The notes under the pieces: model-generated | The model's database searches: none | Told to the model about the DNA's origin: nothing | The model's input: the letters and a program-made list of their open reading frames with translations, nothing else | Assembly (NCBI RefSeq): GCF_017312485.1 | Contig: NZ_BMBA01000004.1 | Location: 62,001 to 126,000, forward strand | Length of the DNA stretch: 64,000 nt | From: Clostridium zeae | GTDB lineage: Bacteria > Bacillota > Clostridia > Clostridiales > Clostridiaceae | Direction: 5' to 3' | Position numbers and translations under genes: made by a program | Part shown: piece by piece, positions 7,901 to 16,218 of the stretch | Layout of the letters: every line of letters starts with the position of its first letter | Position numbering within the stretch: the stretch's first letter is position 1

Positions 7901-8299
7901 ATGGATAATTCTTCGCATCTTTGTCCTGTAAATGTTACTCAAAATGTATTAATGGGAAAATGGAAATTATCAATTTTGTGGATTCTTCATAATAAAACTC
8001 GTCGATTCAATGAACTTCAAAGACTAATGCCGTCTATTTCACGTGGAGTTCTCACTCAACAGTTAAGAGAACTAGAGCATGATGGACTTGTAAATAGAGA
8101 AGTATATAGAGAGGTACCTCCAAAGGTTGAATATTCTTTAACCGAAATTGGAGTAAGTTTCATCCCAGTAATGTCTCAAATTATGGAATGGGGTGTTGGA
8201 TATATAAAGAAAACCTCTTCCTGCAACATTGAAGTATGCCTAGAAAATGATTTTCCATGCAACAAATGCCACGAAATGCTTAAGACAGATCAATTATAA
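7901..8299 (+). CDS. HxlR family transcriptional regulator with cysteine-rich tail
   Basis: This 132-residue winged-helix protein has the HxlR hallmark segments MGKWKLSILWIL, FNELQRLMPSISRGVLTQQL and a wing around VPPKVEYSLTEIG. It has Cys8, the position used for redox sensing in relatives such as YodB and HypR. Four more cysteines sit in the tail (108, 113, 120, 123; the last two as PCNKC). This suggests thiol, quinone or metal sensing. It is divergent from the flavin-binding protein gene, its probable target. AAAGGATAGG precedes the ATG. Confidence 0.85.
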   Translation: MDNSSHLCPVNVTQNVLMGKWKLSILWILHNKTRRFNELQRLMPSISRGVLTQQLRELEHDGLVNREVYREVPPKVEYSLTEIGVSFIPVMSQIMEWGVGYIKKTSSCNIEVCLENDFPCNKCHEMLKTDQL

Positions 8300-8348
8300 C
8301 AATCTAGCATTAAGGTTAATTGATTTTTTTAACTTCACGGCAATAGAT

Positions 8349-8380
8349 AAATGCTTAGAACCAATCAATTCTAAGCATTT
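8349..8380. terminator. Hairpin between the HxlR and EFR1 genes
   Basis: AAATGCTTAGAA (8349-8360) pairs perfectly with TTCTAAGCATTT (8369-8380), loop 8 nt, between two convergent genes. There is no clean T run on either side, so terminator activity is likely but not certain. Confidence 0.5.
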
Positions 8381-8457
8381 ACTATTTGACCATGTTTAAT
8401 ATTATTATTGAAATTAATGCGTTGTTTTAGAGATATTATAATAACAAATACTATAAA

Positions 8458-9204
8458 CTAATTATTAGCCTCTATTATTTCCTTCAAAGTTATATTTTCA
8501 TTTTTAAATCTAGTTCTGCTCTTCTCATTTTTAAGCCTTATCGCATTTTGAGGACAATTCTGAGTACAAGCTAAACAACTCTGACAGTTGCTCATAAAGG
8601 TTGGCTTTTTATCTACCTTTATGTTATTTACAGGACATACCTTCTCGCAGGTTTTGCAGCCATTACAATTATTTTCTACAATAAAGTTTTCTTGAAAATT
8701 ATCATGAGAAAAGAATTTTTCACCTAATACTCTAAAACCGCTAGAAATGAAAGAATGCTTCTTTATATAAATTTTACTTGCTTTAATATCTTTCACTATT
8801 GAAATTAGATTTTCTTCTATTTTCTTCTTAGGTAATTTCTCTAACTGTTTATCCATATCAAAACCTGGAAGAAAATTATCTACCATAACTATTTCATTAA
8901 CATAAGAAAACTTAATATCATTTCTCTCTCCTATTTCTAAAAGATGTCTTGTAGTTGCTCCAGCATACATTCCATAGGTTACTATACCAAATATATATTT
9001 ACTTTTAAGCTTTGCTTTATTCAAAAATTCTTCAACAAGCTTCGGAACTCCGTTATTATAACTAGGAAATACAATTCCTATTTTTTCATCTTCAAAGCTA
9101 AAGTTACTTTCTTTCATAAGTTTAGGTATTGAGTAGTACTCCCCGCCAAAACTCTTTGCTATATATAAACTGTTTCCTGTTGCTGTAAAATATAATATCT
9201 TCAT
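8458..9204 (-). CDS. EFR1 family flavodoxin-ferredoxin fusion
   Basis: This 248-residue protein combines an N-terminal flavodoxin-like domain (MKILYFTATGNSLYIAKSF, the TATGNS FMN phosphate loop) with a C-terminal pair of 4Fe-4S motifs (CNGCKTCEKVCPVN near residue 180 and CQSCLACTQNCPQN about 27 residues later). EFR1 proteins are presumed electron carriers of anaerobes. GAGGGGG precedes the ATG. It is divergent from a TetR regulator with a palindrome in between, so expression is probably repressed by that protein. Confidence 0.85.
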   Translation of the reverse strand: MKILYFTATGNSLYIAKSFGGEYYSIPKLMKESNFSFEDEKIGIVFPSYNNGVPKLVEEFLNKAKLKSKYIFGIVTYGMYAGATTRHLLEIGERNDIKFSYVNEIVMVDNFLPGFDMDKQLEKLPKKKIEENLISIVKDIKASKIYIKKHSFISSGFRVLGEKFFSHDNFQENFIVENNCNGCKTCEKVCPVNNIKVDKKPTFMSNCQSCLACTQNCPQNAIRLKNEKSRTRFKNENITLKEIIEANN

Positions 9205-9221
9205 AATATCCCCCTCTATTT

Positions 9222-9243
9222 AGATGTTTCATTTGTAACATCT
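9222..9243. promoter_or_regulatory. Probable TetR operator
   Basis: AGATGTT (9222-9228) and AACATCT (9237-9243) form a 7-bp perfect inverted repeat with an 8-bp spacer, just upstream of the EFR1 start and in the divergent region shared with the TetR gene. Length and symmetry suit a TetR dimer. Confidence 0.45.
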
Positions 9244-9323
9244 CAGTAGATACAGTATAATGTATGTAAAATATCATTTCAATAGAATCACAGCTAGACG
9301 TTACAAAAGAGAGGATAATGTTT

Positions 9324-9863
9324 ATGGCAAACAAATATAATGATGCTCAAAATCAACTTACGAAAGAAAGTATTTTTACTGCACTTATGGTTTTAATGGA
9401 GCAAAAAGAGTTTAAAGATATTTCAATCACCGAGATAACCACAAAAGCTGGTGTATCAAGGATGGCTTTTTATAGAAATTATAATTTTAAAGAGGATATA
9501 ATTACTACGTATATAGACGAACTTCTGATGAATTATTCTAATGAAATACTAAATAGAGGAAAGGAAGATCTTTATGAAAATATGCGTCTGTATTTTTCTT
9601 ATTTCAGAGAACATGAAAAATTAATCTCTAATCTTATACGATCCGATTTGATTAACATGCTTCTAGAAAAGTGTATTGAGTTCCTTCATGCATTATCAAA
9701 ATCTGTTGATTGCAACAAAGAATATTCTGAAGAAAAACAAAGGTTTTGGATTGAGTACATGGCAGGCGGACTATTTAATGTGTTAATAGCATGGACCAAA
9801 GAAGGAATGAAGCAAAGCGATGAAGATATGGCTAAGATTGTGTCTGAGTTTATAAATGATTAA
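9324..9863 (+). CDS. TetR/AcrR family regulator
   Basis: This 179-residue protein has an N-terminal TetR helix-turn-helix (IFTALMVLMEQKEFKDISIT then ITTKAGVSRMAFYRNYNFKEDII) and a helical C-terminal domain of the type found in small clostridial TetR proteins. The ATG at 9324 is 10 nt from AGAGG; an in-frame ATG at 9318 is too close to it. The divergent EFR1 gene is the likely target. Confidence 0.85.
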   Translation: MANKYNDAQNQLTKESIFTALMVLMEQKEFKDISITEITTKAGVSRMAFYRNYNFKEDIITTYIDELLMNYSNEILNRGKEDLYENMRLYFSYFREHEKLISNLIRSDLINMLLEKCIEFLHALSKSVDCNKEYSEEKQRFWIEYMAGGLFNVLIAWTKEGMKQSDEDMAKIVSEFIND

Positions 9864-9874
9864 TAAAAAACGTC

Positions 9875-9920
9875 AAAATAGTCTGTTTTAAGGATTGATA
9901 TCTTTCAACAGACTATTTTT
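9875..9920 (+). terminator. Terminator of the TetR gene
   Basis: AAAATAGTCTGTT pairs with AACAGACTATTTT, followed by T-rich DNA on the plus strand. It also separates the convergent ECF-sigma operon. Confidence 0.7.
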
Positions 9921-9964
9921 ATTATATTTTAGTTATTTAATTCAATTTATGAAACAATCTGACC

Positions 9965-10738
9965 TTAATTATATAACTTTAATGTCTTCTTATAACCAAA
10001 TTTATATAACAATGCTACTCCTATTATAGCTAATACTAGATCATAAATTATCACACTATATCCTGTATGGTTATCAATTACCAAATTAAAGAGATATATT
10101 ATATTAAAATTGATTACAGTATTTAATGATAACGCTGAAAAAAACACACCTGTAAGTATTACATAAAAGACAGGCACTATATATGCTGCTAATTTACTTT
10201 CAGTAGCAGTTGCAATCCCAAAGATGAGAGTAGAGAACGCTACTGATGATAATGATACTATTAGCAGTATTACAACAATATATAGTATCTTCGAATGGTC
10301 ATAAAGACTTGTAAATGCGCCACTATTTAATCTTTCTGCTGATGGTGCCTTTACTCCATGCATTATAATAAGCCATACTATCATTATTCCGTGACATATT
10401 GCATATACCATAAAGGTTACTAAACTATTAACTGCTAGTTTGACCTTGTAATAAGTTTTTAGATCTACAATTTCCATAAGCTTATTTATAAAACCTCTAT
10501 CTTTATCTCTGATTATTGAGGTTGAATAAATTAACGCTGTTACTACAGGTCCTATATAACCTATATATGAAAAGTGTGATATTCTTATATAATAATCTAC
10601 TCCATCTAAACCTGGATAAGGAAACCTTAGCTCTTCCAAAAATGGTATAGCTAAAGATGCTAGAACTATTAGTATCGAAAGCATAATTCTCCACGAAAAT
10701 ATTGCTTTTTTCAGTTCAAGTTTAAAATATGTTTTCAC
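9965..10738 (-). CDS. ABC-2-like membrane protein of the ECF sigma operon
   Basis: This 257-residue protein has about six membrane helices and resembles ABC-2 permeases without an ATPase partner in the window. The best start is the GTG at 10738, with AAAGGGGGG upstream; a longer ATG frame from 10768 overlaps the anti-sigma gene and lacks spacing. It is the third gene after an ECF sigma factor and its membrane anti-sigma factor. It may be the effector output or part of the sensing complex. Confidence 0.65.
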   Translation of the reverse strand: MKTYFKLELKKAIFSWRIMLSILIVLASLAIPFLEELRFPYPGLDGVDYYIRISHFSYIGYIGPVVTALIYSTSIIRDKDRGFINKLMEIVDLKTYYKVKLAVNSLVTFMVYAICHGIMIVWLIIMHGVKAPSAERLNSGAFTSLYDHSKILYIVVILLIVSLSSVAFSTLIFGIATATESKLAAYIVPVFYVILTGVFFSALSLNTVINFNIIYLFNLVIDNHTGYSVIIYDLVLAIIGVALLYKFGYKKTLKLYN

Positions 10739-10751
10739 CGATATCCCCCCT

Positions 10752-11759
10752 TTAATATTTATCTGCAACAGCCCCTAATGTAGCCGCTTTGATATAATTT
10801 TGATTTTTTAACTTATTTAAGGAATCTGTGTCTCCACTTACAACTACACCTATTATCTTTAGATCATCTTTTTTAACCTCACCTTTACCTTGACTCAATT
10901 TGTTAAATATATTTTTATATATTGACGCGACCATTTTATCTTTACTTCCCATAGTAATTGCACCAATGAACATTTCTTCTGGATTATCAATCTTATTTCC
11001 TAGTAAGTCTAAAGCTTTTATTCCATACACATAGTTTTCTTCAAAAACTACGCTATCTTTATTGCTCTTTTCATTTTTATCAGACATACCTGCCATACTT
11101 AAATCCTTTTCATTATAAGTATCTACCCAATACCAATTTAAAGTAATTTCCTTAGGAAGCATTTCTCTTACTTCGTCTATGGTATATGCTTTATCAAAAG
11201 ATAACGACATCTCTGCTAGCTTATTCGCACCAATCTTATCGATAACATCTAAATTATTTATATAATTATCATATTTTACAGAAGGATGATAAAATTTCAT
11301 AATGCGCTTTCCAGCTTTGTTATAACTTGTTATTTCATTTATATTACTACCACCAAACAAGGTAAATCCTAAATCACCGTATACTCCATTAAATAAAGGA
11401 AATCCATATCCCTCCTTATAACTTCCATCTGTTATAGGTTTGTTACCTAAGAATCTATATCTTACAAAATCTATTTCCCCTGTAAAAATCCTATCATCAA
11501 ACTGAATATTCCCTATATAAGCATTTGGCATACTTATATTATACCAAGTACTTAAATCCATCTGCTTCTGTCCTCCCATATTATTTAAAATTTTTGCGTT
11601 AGATATCAGTACTACAAAACTTAATATAATTACTATCATTAGACTTAATATAATTGTTCTTAATACAGAAAAGAGTTTAGCCTTTTTTATAACTTTACTA
11701 AAAACAGGCTTTTCTTTTTCTCCAAACAACTCTTTTAATTTTTCATCATCACTTTTCAT
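10752..11759 (-). CDS. Anti-sigma factor (Sigma_reg_N/Sigma_reg_C type)
   Basis: This 335-residue protein has a short cytoplasmic N-terminus (DDEKLKELFGEKEKPVFSKV), one membrane helix (about residues 30-52) and a large extracytoplasmic domain. The pattern matches anti-sigma factors with sigma-factor-regulator N- and C-terminal domains. The start at 11759 has GGAGGG upstream and overlaps the sigma gene by 11 nt, giving coupled translation. It should bind the ECF sigma factor at the membrane and release it on an envelope signal. Confidence 0.75.
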   Translation of the reverse strand: MKSDDEKLKELFGEKEKPVFSKVIKKAKLFSVLRTIILSLMIVIILSFVVLISNAKILNNMGGQKQMDLSTWYNISMPNAYIGNIQFDDRIFTGEIDFVRYRFLGNKPITDGSYKEGYGFPLFNGVYGDLGFTLFGGSNINEITSYNKAGKRIMKFYHPSVKYDNYINNLDVIDKIGANKLAEMSLSFDKAYTIDEVREMLPKEITLNWYWVDTYNEKDLSMAGMSDKNEKSNKDSVVFEENYVYGIKALDLLGNKIDNPEEMFIGAITMGSKDKMVASIYKNIFNKLSQGKGEVKKDDLKIIGVVVSGDTDSLNKLKNQNYIKAATLGAVADKY

Positions 11760-12258
11760 ATCTATCCCTCCAAACCTTCTTGAACTGTTCTCTTGCTCTA
11801 GACAAATAAGTCTTAACAGTATTCTCATTTATATCCAAAAGCTCTGAGATTTCTTTATAAGATAAACCCATTTCATACTTAAACACCAATAGATTCTTAT
11901 GAATATCACTAATAGAATTTAAAACTTTAAGAATCTCTTCCTTCTGTTCTAAATCTAAAATAAAATCCTCAACAAGTTTGCTGTCTGATAAGCTTTCCTT
12001 AAAGATATCTTCATCTATGCTCATATGAATATGCCTATTGTTCTTCCTACACAAATCATAATATTTATTAATTGCAACCTTAAAAAGCCATGAAGACATC
12101 TTATCAGCTTGTATTCCATCAATGTACTTTAGTGCTTTATAGAAGGTATCTTGTACTATATCTTCTGCATTATCTTGGCTGCAACCAAGCTTTATCAAAT
12201 ACTTATGAATGAGCTTCATTTTTTGCTCAAACATCTCATTAATTAATCCATAGCTCAT
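11749..12258 (-). CDS. ECF-type RNA polymerase sigma factor
   Basis: This 169-residue sigma-70 family protein shows region 2 (AEDIVQDTFYKALKYI, SWLFKVAINKYYDLCRK) and region 4 (LLVFKYEMGLSYKEISELLDINENTVKTYLSRAREQFKK). It lacks region 3, as expected for ECF sigmas. GGGAGGAC precedes the ATG. It is first in an operon with its anti-sigma factor and an ABC-2-like membrane protein. Autoregulation is likely, though I could not fix a promoter motif by eye. Confidence 0.9.
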   Translation of the reverse strand: MSYGLINEMFEQKMKLIHKYLIKLGCSQDNAEDIVQDTFYKALKYIDGIQADKMSSWLFKVAINKYYDLCRKNNRHIHMSIDEDIFKESLSDSKLVEDFILDLEQKEEILKVLNSISDIHKNLLVFKYEMGLSYKEISELLDINENTVKTYLSRAREQFKKVWRDRYEK

Positions 12259-12666
12259 TCTGTCCTCCCTCTATAAAGTAAATATTTTTGGTAAAGTTTA
12301 AGTTTATCACTATGCCTAACTATTGTAATAATCTTAATTCCTTTGTTATGAAGCGCTTCATTAAGTAATACATATACCCAAATAGAAACAATAATCTTAT
12401 AAAACTCAGTTTTTTACAAATGAACCTTATGTCTCTAATTTAGGTATCTATTACTAAGACGTTCTATGTTCAAATATGTATACAACTATTTTACTTAAAA
12501 AAAGGATAATAAAGAAATAAAATTTATATTTCCTCATTATCCTTCTAATCAATTTAAGTAGCACTAACTATTTCCTGGAAAATAAATCCATTTAATTAAA
12601 GTTATGTACACTTCTCCTTAAACCGCCACTCATCACTTCTTAAATATTTTTAAATACAAGTCAAGG
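12259..12666. other. Intergenic region between the ECF sigma and thiE genes
   Basis: No gene is supported. It contains the sigma-gene promoter region, a perfect 12-bp palindrome TGAAGCGCTTCA (12349-12360) and the thiE terminator at 12497-12544. The palindrome may be an operator, but no regulator can be named. Confidence 0.45.
12497..12544 (-). terminator. Terminator of the thiM-thiE operon
   Basis: AAGGATAAT at 12502-12510 pairs with ATTATCCTT at 12536-12544, with AT-rich extension of the stem. On the minus strand the hairpin is followed by seven Ts. Confidence 0.65.
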
Positions 12667-13287
12667 TTAAATCAATTCTTTTAATTCTTTCGCAGCTAAT
12701 GTTATATCATCCTTACCTAAAATGTCGGAAATTACTGCCACTCCTTCGATGTTCGCAGGTTTTAAAAGGGCTACATTTTTTGATGAAATACCTCCAATAG
12801 CTACTACTGGAATGGATACACTTTCTTTTATTGCCTTAAGTAATTCTATCGATACTGACTTTGCATCATCCTTTGAAATTGTTGGAAATATAGCTCCAAC
12901 GCCTATGTAATCAGCTCCATCTTTTTCTGCCTTTTTAGCTTCTTCAACAGTTGAGGTAGACACACCGACAATCTTATCCTGTCCAACTATTTTTCTCACT
13001 ATTTCACAAGGCATATCACTTTGGCCTACATGAATCCCTTCAGCATCAACTGCCAGTGCAATATCTATTCTATCATTTATTATAAGAGGAATATTGTAAC
13101 TACTAGTAACAGCCTTAACTTTTAATGCAACTTTATAAAAATCAAAAGTACTTATATCTTTTTCTCTAAGCTGAACTAAAGTGGCTCCACCTTTTATTGC
13201 ATCTTCTACAGCTGTAGTTATATCTCTTCCACTTAGTATTCCTCTATCTGTTACAAGATAAAGCTTGTAATCTATGTTACTCTTCAT
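12667..13287 (-). CDS. thiE: Thiamine-phosphate synthase
   Basis: This 206-residue TIM-barrel protein joins HMP-pyrophosphate and thiazole phosphate to thiamine phosphate. Diagnostic segments are VQLREKD, PLIINDRIDIALAVDAEGIHVGQSDMP (written in two overlapping parts in the family: INDR and GxHxGQxD), the GADYIGVGAIFPT loop and VVAIGGI near the C-terminus. Length is normal. It overlaps thiM by 11 nt, so the two are translationally coupled under the TPP riboswitch. Confidence 0.95.
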   Translation of the reverse strand: MKSNIDYKLYLVTDRGILSGRDITTAVEDAIKGGATLVQLREKDISTFDFYKVALKVKAVTSSYNIPLIINDRIDIALAVDAEGIHVGQSDMPCEIVRKIVGQDKIVGVSTSTVEEAKKAEKDGADYIGVGAIFPTISKDDAKSVSIELLKAIKESVSIPVVAIGGISSKNVALLKPANIEGVAVISDILGKDDITLAAKELKELI

Positions 13288-14113
13288 TTATTCTTCCTCT
13301 TTCAACTATTACATTTTCATTTAGATTGTATATGCCATCTATTATTCTTGATTTTAATGTGCCTGTACCTTCATTATTCTTATCTAGATTTTCGTACGCA
13401 ACTTCTCCTGCAATACTCATAGAAGTAATTCCTGCAAGTGCTGCTATAAGTGCACTGTCTGCTGCTCCTAGGTATGAACCAATTAGTGAAGTACACATAC
13501 AACCTGTACCTGTAATTTTAGCCATAATCTTATGTCCATTATGAGCTGTATATAGTGTATCTCCATCTGTTATGATATCCACTGCTCCTGTTATAGCAAC
13601 TACTGTATTTAACTTCTTTGCAAAGTTTTTTGCCACTTCTTTTGCTATTGTAAACTTATCAGCATTTTCGTCTATAGTTTCTCCTGAGTCTACTCCTTTA
13701 GTTTGAGTTTCTATTCCGTATAAAGTCTTTATTTCTGAAAGGTTTCCTCTTACAACGGATAACTTTACTTCATCTAATATTCTCTTTGCAACTTCTGTTC
13801 TATAAGCTGTTGCACCAGCACCAACTGGATCTAAAACAACAGGAATATTTAACTCGTTAGCTTTTTTACCGCCTTCAACCATTGCCTCTACAGTTCTGCT
13901 ATTTAAAGTTCCAATATTTATAACGAAAGCTGAAGCTAGTGATACCATGTCACGTACTTCGTTGATATCGTCAGCCATTACTGGTGATCCACCTATTGCT
14001 AAAGTTATATTAGCACAATCATTTACAGTTACATAGTTTGTTATATGATGTACTAAAGGAGTTTTCTCCCTTACACTGTTTAATGCTTCTGAAACCTTTT
14101 TATTTATTTCCAT
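13277..14113 (-). CDS. thiM: Hydroxyethylthiazole kinase
   Basis: This 278-residue protein phosphorylates hydroxyethylthiazole for thiamine salvage. It begins with the typical segment PLVHHITNYVTVNDCAN, has GGSPVMADD, LDPVGAGAT, and the catalytic GTGCMCTSLIGSYLGA near residue 203. Length is normal. It is the first gene after the TPP riboswitch, coupled to thiE, giving a salvage rather than de novo module. GGAGG precedes the ATG. Confidence 0.95.
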   Translation of the reverse strand: MEINKKVSEALNSVREKTPLVHHITNYVTVNDCANITLAIGGSPVMADDINEVRDMVSLASAFVINIGTLNSRTVEAMVEGGKKANELNIPVVLDPVGAGATAYRTEVAKRILDEVKLSVVRGNLSEIKTLYGIETQTKGVDSGETIDENADKFTIAKEVAKNFAKKLNTVVAITGAVDIITDGDTLYTAHNGHKIMAKITGTGCMCTSLIGSYLGAADSALIAALAGITSMSIAGEVAYENLDKNNEGTGTLKSRIIDGIYNLNENVIVERGRINEE

Positions 14114-14182
14114 TTGTTAATCTACCTCCAGGTTAATATTATTAAATCTCACAATTATTTAACTAGGATTTGTCATTCGAAT

Positions 14183-14286
14183 AAGTTTAATTTTTTTACT
14201 GTATAATCATAAAAAACTTCTAGCCCAATTGAAATATCTATGTTTAACGGCAATAAAAATTTTATATTTTCCTTTACAATAAAAAA
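14183..14286. repeat. Dispersed repeat family S, copy 1
   Basis: About 100 bp here closely match 63851-63957. Shared blocks include TTTTTTTACTGTATA, CCCAATTGAAATATCTAT and AAAATTTTATATTTT. This copy lies in the thiM leader between the riboswitch terminator and the thiM start. The element is not obviously palindromic. Confidence 0.7.
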
Positions 14287-14311
14287 GCACAAATCCATAG
14301 GATTTGTGCTT
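14281..14311 (-). terminator. TPP riboswitch terminator
   Basis: AAGCACAAATCC and GGATTTGTGCTT form a 12-bp stem with a 3-nt loop, followed by a T run on the minus strand, 20 nt downstream of the TPP aptamer. It is the likely off-switch when TPP is bound. Confidence 0.8.
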
Positions 14312-14330
14312 AAATTAACATTTCAAATAA

Positions 14331-14423
14331 ACAACTTCCTACGCTGGCATTACCCAGTTCAGGTTTTAGGGTCAAAGAATTGCGGTTCTTAATCTCAGTT
14401 GGCCTAATCCAACACCCCTGTGT
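14331..14423 (-). ncRNA. TPP riboswitch (THI element)
   Basis: On the minus strand the aptamer shows the conserved parts in order: AGGGGTG, CTGAGA, ACCC, GAAC-CTG and the TAATGCCAGCG core. It precedes thiM-thiE and is followed by an intrinsic terminator, so it should repress thiazole salvage when thiamine pyrophosphate is abundant. Confidence 0.93.
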
Positions 14424-14427
14424 TAAG

Positions 14428-14472
14428 GATGTACTACTTCAATAGGAAAATTATTTTCGAAGTATATATAGT
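14428..14472. repeat. Possible short derivative of palindromic repeat family P
   Basis: GATGTACTACTTC followed closely by TTTTCGAAGTATATA resembles the outer arms of the P repeats (GATGTACCACTTC / GAAGTGGTACATC) with the internal stem deleted. It lies at the 5' edge of the TPP riboswitch, possibly overlapping its promoter. Confidence 0.35.
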
Positions 14473-14612
14473 AATAACATATGCTTAAAAACTTTAGTTC
14501 TAATGAAGGTAGTATATCTCTAAGTACATATTTAGCTTTATAGAATCATAATAACATATCAATATATTTCCTTCAAGTAAATGATGCAAACATTAAAAAT
14601 TATAGTTACTAA

Positions 14613-15320
14613 TTAACGTTTCTTTGCTTCAGCAGCTTCTGCATTGGCCTTTGTCACGTGAACAGTACCGTGTGGATGTTGAGGAGGTGCATAAATTGAA
14701 TATAATTTAAGAGGTACATTTCCTGTATTAATTACATTATGCCATGTGCCGGCTGGAACCATGATTGCAAATTCATCTGCAACATTTGCTTGAAAATCCA
14801 TTTTCTCTTTAGTCTTTCCCATCCTAACAATCCCTTGTCCTTGTTCAATTCTTAAAAACTGATCAACATTAGGATGAATTTCAAGTCCGATACTATCTCC
14901 AATACCAATACTCATTAAGGTAACTTGAAGGTGTCTTCCTGTCCACAAAGCAGTACGAAAAGTATTATTCTGTTTTGTAGCTTCATTAATATTAACGGTA
15001 TAAGGTTGTGGCCCATAATCTTTTAGAGTAACTTTACTTCCACCGCCAATAGCTGTTGGTTGTGGTGTATCAGCTCTAAATCCGTATACCTCTTCATCAT
15101 TGAAAGGAACATAATATGACTCAAAATCTCTATTTTGCTGATTGTGATATGGGTTATGGTATTGATTTTGATATTGATTGTAGTGTTGATGATGATACAT
15201 TGGTGTGTTATAGAGATAGGTATTAGGATAGGTGTAATAACCATAGTACATATTGTATGGATTATACATGGCCATATTATTATAATAAGGATTTGGGTAA
15301 CTCCAATAATTGTTGTTCAT
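14613..15320 (-). CDS. Cupin protein with Tyr/Asn/His-rich N-terminal tail
   Basis: This 235-residue protein has a low-complexity N-terminus of about 66 residues rich in Tyr, Asn, His, Gln and Pro, and a C-terminal cupin (about residues 115-215). Cupin motifs are GLEIHPNVDQFLRIEQGQG, with fewer His ligands than the classic motif, and PAGTWHNVINTG. The tail composition recalls clostridial and bacillar spore coat proteins, so a spore-surface role is possible but not shown. It stands alone between the TPP riboswitch and the DUF3990 gene. Confidence 0.75.
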   Translation of the reverse strand: MNNNYWSYPNPYYNNMAMYNPYNMYYGYYTYPNTYLYNTPMYHHQHYNQYQNQYHNPYHNQQNRDFESYYVPFNDEEVYGFRADTPQPTAIGGGSKVTLKDYGPQPYTVNINEATKQNNTFRTALWTGRHLQVTLMSIGIGDSIGLEIHPNVDQFLRIEQGQGIVRMGKTKEKMDFQANVADEFAIMVPAGTWHNVINTGNVPLKLYSIYAPPQHPHGTVHVTKANAEAAEAKKR

Positions 15321-15437
15321 GTTATTCCTTCTTTTTATAATTTTACAGAATCATATTATGTTATAATTCTGTAGATGTGCATGTATACACTTTAAAAAAA
15401 GTTTTTATCAAAGCTTGCATTATATCTTTAAATAATA

Positions 15438-16103
15438 TCAATTAATAGGTTGTAGTATATTAGCCAAATTAATTAGTATTTTCCTCTCACTTAATTGATT
15501 TTTTTCATCATAGACAAAAAATGATAATTCAACACAATTTCTCGCATTATGGAAATTATCAAATTCTCCTTTAGTTACTTCAAAATATTCATATACCGGT
15601 GATTTTAGATATTTTGCACTTAGAGATGAATGGAAAGAATATTGATTAGTTTTTTCTGTAGCCTTTAAAGAAGCTGTAAAGGTACTTCTATCTATCAAAC
15701 CATTCTCATAGTTTGACAATTCTCTAAATAATTCCGGCGACCCTACATATCCACTAACTAAATCATATTGTAAATTAAGATTGTGGTTACCTTTAAGATT
15801 ATAATTACGTTGTAGATTGTTTTTAGTAAACAATATCCAAGGAATCGATGGACCGTGAAAATTCTTACATTTAACCTTAGGATCTTTAAATACAGAAGTA
15901 TCAAAATCAAAAATAGTAACCACAGCCTTTATATCTGGATTATATTTAGCTCCCATTTGCTCTATTGCCTTGCGTTTAGCCCATATTATAGCTTGTTCTT
16001 TTATATTTGTAGTGTAAAACCCTCTACCAAAATCAGCTGTTTTTCTGCATTCTTTATAATTAATTTTTCTTATCTCCACATTCGACCCATGATATAAATA
16101 CAT
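15438..16103 (-). CDS. DUF3990 ADP-ribosyltransferase-like protein
   Basis: This 221-residue protein begins MYLYHGSNVEIRKI and has the DFGRGFYTT element followed by QAIIWAKRKA. The LYHGS / DFGxGFYxT pair is the signature of DUF3990 in the ADP-ribosyltransferase fold. GAGGGAGG precedes the ATG at 16103; a longer frame from 16163 lacks a ribosome site. Relatives occur with small DUF3791-type partners, but none is visible here. It follows the adenosine-deaminase-like gene by 115 nt on the same strand. Substrate unknown. Confidence 0.75.
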   Translation of the reverse strand: MYLYHGSNVEIRKINYKECRKTADFGRGFYTTNIKEQAIIWAKRKAIEQMGAKYNPDIKAVVTIFDFDTSVFKDPKVKCKNFHGPSIPWILFTKNNLQRNYNLKGNHNLNLQYDLVSGYVGSPELFRELSNYENGLIDRSTFTASLKATEKTNQYSFHSSLSAKYLKSPVYEYFEVTKGEFDNFHNARNCVELSFFVYDEKNQLSERKILINLANILQPIN

Positions 16104-16218
16104 ATAAGCCTCCCTCAATATATTATTAAAATTTAATTTGTAACCTGATTTAGTCACAACCATAATTCAAATTTTCAATTAGATCACTATAATATTTTTA
16201 CAAGACTTGTTTTATTGC

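Noticed and set aside
15135-15374. Hydrophobic plus-strand frame opposite the cupin tail
   Set aside because: It is the complement of Tyr/Asn codons, which always reads as Ile/Val/Leu; it has no ribosome site.
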